Under the pieces are notes generated by a model. The model made no database searches and was not told the origin of the DNA. It was given only the letters and a program-made list of their open reading frames with translations. From assembly GCA_947494805.1 (NCBI GenBank), contig CANLWK010000009.1, positions 1 to 64,000 of the forward strand: a stretch of 64,000 bases of DNA, read 5' to 3'. Numbering within the stretch: position 1 is the stretch's first letter; each line of letters starts with the position of its first letter. A program made the translations under genes and the position numbers. Positions 1 through 6,733 of this stretch are shown in pieces. This DNA comes from an uncultured Croceitalea sp. GTDB taxonomy: Bacteria > Bacteroidota > Bacteroidia > Flavobacteriales > Flavobacteriaceae.

Positions 1-950
1 AAATTGCTGAATATGCTGTCGTCAGAGCTCTCAAGGTCATTGATAAGCTCACCACCGCTACAGACCTCAAGAGATCCGCCACCGCCGCCGCCAGAACTAG
101 TTTCTGTTTGAACAATATTATCCACTAAGAAAGTACCCTCAACACCAGGATCAGTATTGAACCCAATAAATAATATTACTTTACCGTATTGACCATCTGG
201 AACCAAAGCCTGGCCATTTTGAGGGTCACCATCAATAAAACTAGCTACACCATCAGTGGCAAAATCAAAATTCAAGGTCTCCCAACCTGAACCGGTGTGG
301 GTAGTTCCAACTTCTACATCACGCGCTCCATCAACTCCGTCCTCAAACTTAACCAAAACAGCAATTTCTGTTGAAGAGAACAATTCTAATTGAATTGTCT
401 TATTCTCACCACTAAAATCTACTGCGGTTCCTAAAGGGAACTGTACATTTTGGAATTGACCACCACCAGCAGTCATTTGTCCAACATTAGTAGTATTTCC
501 GTTTCCAGTTTCAGGATTTGTAACTACCGAAAACCCGATATTGTCACCTACGATGGCATCATAACCTACATTAGTTCCATCAAAATCAATAGGCAATGCC
601 AAAGGTCCAGGAGGTTCTGGGATACTGATCGTGATTTCATCTTCAAAAGTATCAGAGGCCCCTGCAACGTTTTTTGCTGTAAGGCCAACTGTGTAGGTTC
701 CCGAGGGAAATGTTACGGTTGGATTAATTTCGGTGGAAGTCGTGCCGTTTCCAAAATCCCATTCAAAAGTATTGGCATTCTCCGAAACGTTAATAAAGGA
801 TACTGAACCGGTATTTGGAATCAAATCAAATGTAAATCCGGCAGTAACCGCTGGTAAAGTTGTTCCCTCGTCGTCATCTTCACATCCTAAAAAGGCCAAT
901 ACCAGAATTACCATAGATAGTATTCTGGCTTGTTTAAATAAATTTTTCAT
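1..950 (-). CDS. PKD-domain lipoprotein, 3' end cut by window edge
   Basis: The reading frame is open from ATG at 950 to base 1, so about 316 residues are seen and the C-terminus is missing. The N-terminus is a lipoprotein signal with lipobox LAFLGC, followed by acidic EDDEG. A PKD-type beta-sandwich follows (about residues 35-110, with FEWDFGNG typical of PKD folds). Then comes a CBM-like beta-rich domain (VDFSGENKTIQLELF, later GTFLVDNI) and a Ser-Gly6-Ser linker leading into a second domain that the edge truncates. It is the last gene seen of the minus-strand glucan operon, 17 bases after the GH16 stop. Flavobacterial laminarin loci often carry such PKD lipoproteins as surface glycan-binding proteins; that role here is inference. 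Catalytic activity is not indicated. Confidence 0.8.
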   Translation of the reverse strand, partial: MKNLFKQARILSMVILVLAFLGCEDDDEGTTLPAVTAGFTFDLIPNTGSVSFINVSENANTFEWDFGNGTTSTEINPTVTFPSGTYTVGLTAKNVAGASDTFEDEITISIPEPPGPLALPIDFDGTNVGYDAIVGDNIGFSVVTNPETGNGNTTNVGQMTAGGGQFQNVQFPLGTAVDFSGENKTIQLELFSSTEIAVLVKFEDGVDGARDVEVGTTHTGSGWETLNFDFATDGVASFIDGDPQNGQALVPDGQYGKVILFIGFNTDPGVEGTFLVDNIVQTETSSGGGGGGSLEVCSGGELINDLESSDDSIFSN

Positions 951-967
951 TGTATAGTGCAGTTAGT

Positions 968-1855
968 TTAGTTATTAAATAAGTTTTCGTCTAGTTCATA
1001 AACTCGAACGTAGTCTACTAGCATCGTTTGCGGAAATTGTGTCTCCGCGTTGGGAGAGCCCACAAAAGTGCCTCCAACAGCTAGGTTCATCAAAATGTAG
1101 AAAGGCTTGTTAAATACCCAGACCCCTTGACCATTCGTTTCTTCATCGATATCTTCAGGGGTAATTTGATTGTACAGGACATCGTCAACATAGTAATTAA
1201 TAAAATCGGGACCCCATTCAATTCCAAAAATGTGAAAACCCGTATCAAAACGGTCATTTTCTAAGGTATACTCCTTTGAGATGGCATCACCTCCGCTGTA
1301 TCCCGGACCATGAACACTTCCAATCAGAATGGTAGGTTCCTGTCCACGATACTCCATGATATCAATCTCTCCGGCTCCAGGCCAAGGGTTTTCATCAATA
1401 TCCGCGCCCAACATCCAAAATGCTGGCCAAATACCTTGGCCAAAGGGCAGTCTAATTCGAGCTTCAAACCTTCCATATCGTTGTTCAAATCGATCTTTGG
1501 TCGACAATCGCGCAGAAGTATATGATGCCCCTTCAAAAGTTTCCTCACGGGCCGTAATCAATAGTATCCCATTTTGTATGGTAGCGTTTTCTGGGCGATC
1601 TGTGTAATACTGCAATTCTTCATTGCCCCAACCAAGGATACCTTGTTCGGAGCCATCACCCAAGTCATAGCCCCAACGACTAGAATCTGGTGCGCCGTCT
1701 AAGTCAAAGTTATCCTCCCACACCAGGGTAGTAGACCTAGCTACGGTCTGGGTATCATCAGTCTCACAACCCAAAACCAATAGGAACATGCCCAAACAAA
1801 GTATCCTTAGCCCCAGATTTAACTTTAAATGTCTATTTAGAATCTTATTTTTCAT
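968..1855 (-). CDS. GH16 family endo-beta-glucanase (laminarinase-like) lipoprotein
   Basis: 295 residues. Lipobox LVLGC puts the lipidated Cys at residue 30, so the enzyme is probably surface or periplasmic. Residues about 42-290 form one GH16 jelly roll: WGNEELQYYTDRPEN is the usual substrate-cleft strand, and the catalytic signature GEIDIMEY gives Glu163 (nucleophile), Asp165 and Glu168 (acid/base). The sequence ends with the typical LVDYVRVYE strand. GH16 enzymes hydrolyse internal beta-1,3 or mixed beta-1,3/1,4 glucan bonds; the Met within EIDIMEY places it in the beta-bulge (laminarinase) group rather than the lichenase type. It has no extra CBM; binding modules are supplied by the neighbours. 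It lies 21 bases after the binding-protein gene and 17 before the PKD gene, so one operon is likely. Substrate laminarin is inference. Confidence 0.93.
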   Translation of the reverse strand: MKNKILNRHLKLNLGLRILCLGMFLLVLGCETDDTQTVARSTTLVWEDNFDLDGAPDSSRWGYDLGDGSEQGILGWGNEELQYYTDRPENATIQNGILLITAREETFEGASYTSARLSTKDRFEQRYGRFEARIRLPFGQGIWPAFWMLGADIDENPWPGAGEIDIMEYRGQEPTILIGSVHGPGYSGGDAISKEYTLENDRFDTGFHIFGIEWGPDFINYYVDDVLYNQITPEDIDEETNGQGVWVFNKPFYILMNLAVGGTFVGSPNAETQFPQTMLVDYVRVYELDENLFNN

Positions 1856-1876
1856 TGCTTTTTACTGTTTTATGTA

Positions 1877-3259
1877 TTATTCCGCTGAGAAGAAAATATT
1901 ATCTACTGAGATGTTCGATATGGTGCCGTCGGACACAAAGAATAACAATCCAAGTCCTGATTTGTCTGTCAAACCTTCGAAACTGGAGAGTGGAATGGAA
2001 AAGTCTACAAATTCATTGGAAATCAGTTCCGATGATGCTATTGTAAAGGAAGAACCGGACTCAACACCATTAAGAAAATTGTTTAGTTCCAATCGAATAA
2101 AATCATCAGGATCAACAGCTTCATCTACCCTAATCTGTAAATTAAGGGTTGTCATTTCGGAGGCATCTATTCTGTTTTCTTCACTAAAGAAATTGATACT
2201 GACAAAATCGAGGTTGGTATATTGTATGATATCATTGCCATTGTCATCAACGACTCCACCCAGTGTTCCTTGGCCTTGAAAAAATCCATTGAAATTATCC
2301 ACGGGGACATCAGCAAATAAGTCGCTAAAGATGGAAATAATTTGTGCCGTTGCGGATGATTCCACCAATATTCCACCCTCCGCTCGCACACCTGCGATAG
2401 AGGCGCTAATCTCCGTTGTTCCGGTATTAACTACGGTTACCTCGCCAAGTTCGCTAACAAACGCCACATTTGGATCTGAACTTGTAAAATCAAAGTAAGA
2501 AGGCGCGGGAATGACCGTTTGATTAATTCCCGATTCCAAATTAAATGTCTGCTGCAACTGGCTGATGGTAAGACTTTCTCCCACTATAGTCGGAAAACGG
2601 CCTGCATTACCCCCAAGTATGGAAGGTTGGGATTGTGCTATTGTTCCTAATTTTTCAAAACGTAACTCATCGATCCAAAAAGTATACCCAAAACCATTGG
2701 TACTTTGCGTTCCGGCGGAGAAGAAGAACATGCCCCTTTCCTTTATCAATTTTGACGGATCGGGAATGGGAATGATTACCTTTCTCCAATCCGTGGATAA
2801 ACGGATGTTTTGAGCTGTCACAGCAAATTTATTTTCACCAAAATCGGTTCCAAAACCCACTTCACCAATAGTAGCTGTTGTAGAGCCTTTTGCATAAAAG
2901 GTCAAGGCGTCGAAACCGCTTAGGTCTCTCCCATCACCACGATCTAAGAAAATTCCTCCGATAAATCCTCCGTCGGGATCGTCGGGAGCTGGCACGTCAA
3001 TTCGTATGGACGACTGCCCTTGAAAAGCGACGTTATCATCCGTACCAAAGCCTTCAGGATTGGCTCCGGCATTAGGATCAAAAGAATCAAAGAACTCATC
3101 TGTAAGACCTACAGGCGCATCCGTAAAGATGTCTCCATTGGTAGAAAATGTTGCAAACTCTACATCATCAGAGAATTCTCTCTCACAACTTGAAAATAGG
3201 GCAATTCCAAAGCCCATGATAAGTATAGCACGTAAATTGATATATTGATTATTTTTCAT
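1877..3259 (-). CDS. Surface glycan-binding lipoprotein (CBM11-like / Big_2 / CBM-like)
   Basis: 460 residues from ATG at 3259. A longer frame from 3313 would overlap the upstream gene and bury the signal peptide; the start at 3259 gives MKNNQY and lipobox LFSSC, and leaves an 11-base gap, so I prefer it. The first half (to about residue 210) is beta-rich with DLSGFDALTFYAKG and TFWIDELRFE, resembling carbohydrate-binding CBM11/CIA30-type sandwiches. A Big_2 immunoglobulin-like domain follows (FTSSDPNVAFVSELGEVTVV, then GTTEISAS). The C-terminal domain repeats the sandwich pattern (ending NISVDNIFF). No catalytic residues are evident. Placed between the glycosidase and GH16 genes, it most likely holds the glycan at the surface like SusE/F- or SGBP-type proteins. 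The family assignment of the sandwiches is by eye. Confidence 0.75.
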   Translation of the reverse strand: MKNNQYINLRAILIMGFGIALFSSCEREFSDDVEFATFSTNGDIFTDAPVGLTDEFFDSFDPNAGANPEGFGTDDNVAFQGQSSIRIDVPAPDDPDGGFIGGIFLDRGDGRDLSGFDALTFYAKGSTTATIGEVGFGTDFGENKFAVTAQNIRLSTDWRKVIIPIPDPSKLIKERGMFFFSAGTQSTNGFGYTFWIDELRFEKLGTIAQSQPSILGGNAGRFPTIVGESLTISQLQQTFNLESGINQTVIPAPSYFDFTSSDPNVAFVSELGEVTVVNTGTTEISASIAGVRAEGGILVESSATAQIISIFSDLFADVPVDNFNGFFQGQGTLGGVVDDNGNDIIQYTNLDFVSINFFSEENRIDASEMTTLNLQIRVDEAVDPDDFIRLELNNFLNGVESGSSFTIASSELISNEFVDFSIPLSSFEGLTDKSGLGLLFFVSDGTISNISVDNIFFSAE

Positions 3260-3270
3260 GTCCTTAGTTT

Positions 3271-6200
3271 TTAATTCCCGATATTGATGTGTACATACGT
3301 CATAATCTCCCATTCGCTGCCATTATCGAATCCCACTGGACTTAATGTCGGTTCATTCGAAAATCCGAGCGTGGCATTGGGTAAATATCTTGGAGAAAAT
3401 TCATTGAGCGAGCGCCATGTTCCTCTAATACCCACTTGCGTACTTGGAAGGATAAACCAATCTGGTTTGCCAAGTGTTGTAGATATATCCAACATTAATT
3501 GTACAGGATACGTTAGGTTAAAATCTCTATGGTAATCGAAAGGTCCCCAATCATTAATCTTTTGAGTGTACTGAACCTTCCAGTTATTATATAACATTCT
3601 GACATCGCCTCCAAAACGTTTTATCAATCTATCACTGTCACCATTCGCTTGTCCATTCCCGTAATAGAAATTTCCAATTATTCCAAAATCCGAACCTAGC
3701 TTAGATACCATGCGAGAATGAACTTCCCAAAGATCTTGGGCCGGAGCAGAATTGGGAAAAGCAAAAAAGGTACGATCTGCCAAGAATCCAATAGCTGCAT
3801 CTTGTGCCGTTGGAAGATGGCGATATACAAAACCCAAGTTCATAGCGAACTTGGCATCTTCTGATCTATCATTATCCCACTCGTACATCCATGTACCTGG
3901 AGTTGGGTCAAACGTTAACAATATTTCACCCCCAACAGTTTCACGATTGGCACGCACTGCAAACGGATCGTCAAGTATATTCCTTAAACGCCCAGGTCCT
4001 TGAACATCTTGCGGCATTGCATCTACCAATGGTTTTTGCCACATAAAGTTTGGAGCGATTTGAAAATTGCCCGCAGCAAAAGTAAAACCAGAAAATACAT
4101 TAGTAACATTACCGCTTCCGGTATCCCTTAATTTCCAACCGGTAAAGGTCATTGTTTGGTCTGCACCACCATTAGCAATTAAACCCATGGCCGCTCCTTG
4201 ACCATACCAGTTAAATTTTCCTCCTTCATATGTTACCTTGACCTTACCCCCCCAGTTATCACTGGCCTGAATTCTATCTTCAAATACTGTATAGTTACCA
4301 GGTTCACCTCTAACATCTTGGAAATTGATACCATTAAGTGGGCTACCGCCCCAAATTCCTCCTACAGCAACTTCAAACTTTCCAAACTCTCTTTCCACTG
4401 CAATAGATGCTCTTTCAGTTGGCCACGGTTGTATCACACCACTACGTGTTTGGTTCAAATCTAAAACTCGTCTTCCATTATCATCCAAAACAACGTCTTT
4501 TTCGAAGTCTCTGTGATAAATACCCGTCACACCAAACTTGCCAAGATGCGTACTATACTTAAGAAGCATTGTAGGGTTTGCACCCCACCATAACTGCGGT
4601 CCAATAGCAGCTTTTAAGCCTTTCAGAGCTCCTTTTCCGTCAACTTCTATCCCTAGAATCTCACCATTGTAAATATCAAGATTAGGACCATAATTCGCTT
4701 CGGGGTAAAAACCAAAGAAATCACCTTCATAACCCCAGTGGTAATGGCCTGTTCTATAAAAACCCCTTAAGTCGAATTCTTTTGCATTCCATTCAAACTC
4801 CGCTTGATACATACGTATTCTATTTACATCTTGTACGAGCACATTACCTTGATCCGTATTTACTTCTAAAGGACGAGAGTTATTTTCGTAAAATATCTCA
4901 TTAATGGGGTTTTGAGCCACATTCCCTACAATATTAAAGTTCACTTCAGCCCTCATGTTTGGGGCAGGATTCCCTTCAACACCAACGAAGTAAGATTGCA
5001 TGTGATCGAACCCCAATTGATTAGGGAAGGTGTTTGGGTCATCTGGGTCCGCATTAACTGGTGTTGTAATGAGATTACCGCCTGTACTAAAAGTCGAAAA
5101 CTTTGCCTGAAGGTTGCTGATACGAAGCAAATTGCTCTGCTCTCCTGTCAAAGCAGCTTTATCCCCACGTGCCCTTAGCACTGCATCCATCAACTGTATA
5201 TTATTAAAATGATTATCGACAAAATCAAGATTCACACCTTCATCATACGGGTTTAGTTGATGTGCATCTTTTAGTGCATAGTAAGCAGCTCGTGGATAAA
5301 GTTGATACAAACCCCTAGGATCTGTTTGCCCTTTGGCGCAAATACCAAACCACTCTTCATTCATATTGTTGGCTCCTTCTGAAGCCAAGTCCCTGGCATA
5401 GCCACCATTTGACCATGATGCGTTATTATCATGAACATCGGCATTTTTTCTATCATCAAAACCGAATTTCCACCATCCATCACTGAACTGAAATGTAAAT
5501 CCACCTATCGAGTTATTGACTTTGCCCAAACCAGCAGCATTCTCATAAATCTCTTTCCAATTCTCTACCATATAGTAGGCCTGGGAATATTGGTCTTCTT
5601 TGTTATCTATGGCGCTAAAGGCATCTGCACCAAACTCAGTGAACATAACGGGCATGTCAAGTTTGTCTTTCACGACTTGAAACATATCGCCAAAAGAAGC
5701 TCCACGATAGGTATTAGTGCCATAGATATCAATGTCTTTACATTCTTCTGCAACAATATCTATGAACAGCACGTCACCGTTGCATATAGCTACGGGGTGC
5801 GAAGCGTCCATTTCCTTCATTTTCTTGGCCACTTCGTTCATCAATCGGTACATTGGCCTTCCTCGACTTTCCCCTATAAAGTCAATCCTTCCTTCATCAT
5901 CAGGAAAATCCTCCGTTTCGGCTCCCTGCCAGAATAATCCGTAGTTGTTCTCATTACCCAATAAGTACAATAAGAGTCCTGGGGTGTTTTTGTAACCTTC
6001 AACCAATTGCATCATCTCTGTCATTAAGAACTCTTGCGTTACAGGATCGTCGTACAGCGTTACTGGGGTCCAAACACCATTTAGGGTAAGACCATATCGC
6101 CCAAAGGAGTGATTCAGCATTGTATAGATGCCGTAATTTTCATAGATGTACTGTATCCACCTGGCAGGCACGCCTGTGTACTGACGAATTACATTTACCC

Positions 6201-6465
6201 CCATATTCTTGAGCAGGGACATTTCGGTATCAAGTCCGGCCTTAATAACATCATCAGGTTTTTTCCAGAACGCTGCATTCACCGTGTTGGTTCCAATGGG
6301 GATGTAGTCCCAATTCATTCCGTTTATCATGAAATCCCTTCCATCGACAACGAGCCTGCTGCCAGTTGCATCCTTCACGACTTTCACGTTAGCCATTTGC
6401 GCAAACGTTATAGTAGAGAGAAGAAAGCACCCCAGCAATAAAATCTTTTTTAACAATGTGTTCAT
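3271..6465 (-). CDS. Clan GH-A glycosidase fused to a C-terminal outer-membrane beta-barrel-like domain
   Basis: 1064 residues, far longer than a normal clan GH-A enzyme. Signal peptide 1-22 ends ITFA before Gln23. Residues about 25-400 form a TIM barrel of the GH2/GH5/GH72 type: VNVIRQYTGVP, then LLGNENNYG giving Asn171-Glu172 (acid/base) and FTEFGADA giving Glu277 (nucleophile). Residues about 500 to 1064 contain no enzyme motif. They are runs of alternating aromatic/polar strands with Gly- and Asp-rich turns (for example YQAEFEWNAKEFDLRGFYR and DFGIIGNFYYGNG), the look of a porin-like barrel. It is first in the operon, followed by the binding protein and GH16. The combination suggests an enzyme anchored in, or feeding, an outer-membrane channel. 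The TIM-barrel call is firm; the barrel call is inference and the exact GH family is uncertain. Confidence 0.8.
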   Translation of the reverse strand: MNTLLKKILLLGCFLLSTITFAQMANVKVVKDATGSRLVVDGRDFMINGMNWDYIPIGTNTVNAAFWKKPDDVIKAGLDTEMSLLKNMGVNVIRQYTGVPARWIQYIYENYGIYTMLNHSFGRYGLTLNGVWTPVTLYDDPVTQEFLMTEMMQLVEGYKNTPGLLLYLLGNENNYGLFWQGAETEDFPDDEGRIDFIGESRGRPMYRLMNEVAKKMKEMDASHPVAICNGDVLFIDIVAEECKDIDIYGTNTYRGASFGDMFQVVKDKLDMPVMFTEFGADAFSAIDNKEDQYSQAYYMVENWKEIYENAAGLGKVNNSIGGFTFQFSDGWWKFGFDDRKNADVHDNNASWSNGGYARDLASEGANNMNEEWFGICAKGQTDPRGLYQLYPRAAYYALKDAHQLNPYDEGVNLDFVDNHFNNIQLMDAVLRARGDKAALTGEQSNLLRISNLQAKFSTFSTGGNLITTPVNADPDDPNTFPNQLGFDHMQSYFVGVEGNPAPNMRAEVNFNIVGNVAQNPINEIFYENNSRPLEVNTDQGNVLVQDVNRIRMYQAEFEWNAKEFDLRGFYRTGHYHWGYEGDFFGFYPEANYGPNLDIYNGEILGIEVDGKGALKGLKAAIGPQLWWGANPTMLLKYSTHLGKFGVTGIYHRDFEKDVVLDDNGRRVLDLNQTRSGVIQPWPTERASIAVEREFGKFEVAVGGIWGGSPLNGINFQDVRGEPGNYTVFEDRIQASDNWGGKVKVTYEGGKFNWYGQGAAMGLIANGGADQTMTFTGWKLRDTGSGNVTNVFSGFTFAAGNFQIAPNFMWQKPLVDAMPQDVQGPGRLRNILDDPFAVRANRETVGGEILLTFDPTPGTWMYEWDNDRSEDAKFAMNLGFVYRHLPTAQDAAIGFLADRTFFAFPNSAPAQDLWEVHSRMVSKLGSDFGIIGNFYYGNGQANGDSDRLIKRFGGDVRMLYNNWKVQYTQKINDWGPFDYHRDFNLTYPVQLMLDISTTLGKPDWFILPSTQVGIRGTWRSLNEFSPRYLPNATLGFSNEPTLSPVGFDNGSEWEIMTYVHINIGN

Positions 6466-6531
6466 GTTCGTTAGTTTTTCAGTTTCTAAACTTATTGTTA
6501 AATGTTAGCAATGCCATAAAATTTACCCATA

Positions 6532-6561
6532 CAAAAAGTATACATGACATTTTATTGTCAA
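6532..6561 (-). promoter_or_regulatory. Candidate promoter of the glycosidase-barrel operon
   Basis: On the minus strand TTG (6561-6559), an 18-base spacer and TACTTTTTG (6540-6532) approximate the Bacteroidota -33/-7 pattern (TTG, 17-23 bases, TAnnTTTG). The -7 box has one extra T, so it is imperfect. The -33 TTG lies inside a repeated ATTGTCAA half-site. Confidence 0.35.
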
Positions 6562-6660
6562 TAATATTATCAACTTGACAATTAGAGGGTGTTTTGTTTA
6601 AAGATTTTATACGAAAGTGGACTTTTTAACAACTTTGAATAAACAAAATGAAATTGTCAA
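6545..6660. promoter_or_regulatory. Cluster of TGTCA/TGACA half-sites (candidate operator)
   Basis: TGACA 6545-6549, TGTCA 6556-6560, TGACA 6576-6580 and TGTCA 6655-6659. Three of them extend to the 8-mer ATTGTCAA or its complement (6554-6561, 6575-6582, 6653-6660). The first three centres are 11 and 20 bases apart, close to whole helical turns. They surround the promoter of the enzyme operon and lie just downstream of the regulator gene, which is the likeliest binding protein (inference). Confidence 0.45.
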
Positions 6661-6733
6661 AAATGGCTTTGTATAGGTAATGTTGTGGTACTAAAAAAAA
6701 GTGTTGAGGTGATTTTACTATTTGTTGTGTTGG

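Noticed and set aside
3260-3313. Possible overlap of binding-protein and glycosidase genes
   Set aside because: Choosing the ATG at 3259 restores the lipobox and gives an 11-base gap; the overlap comes only from the longest frame.
5431-5937. 168-residue plus-strand reading frame inside the glycosidase gene
   Set aside because: It is the antisense of a gene with intact catalytic motifs, and has no recognisable domain or upstream signal.
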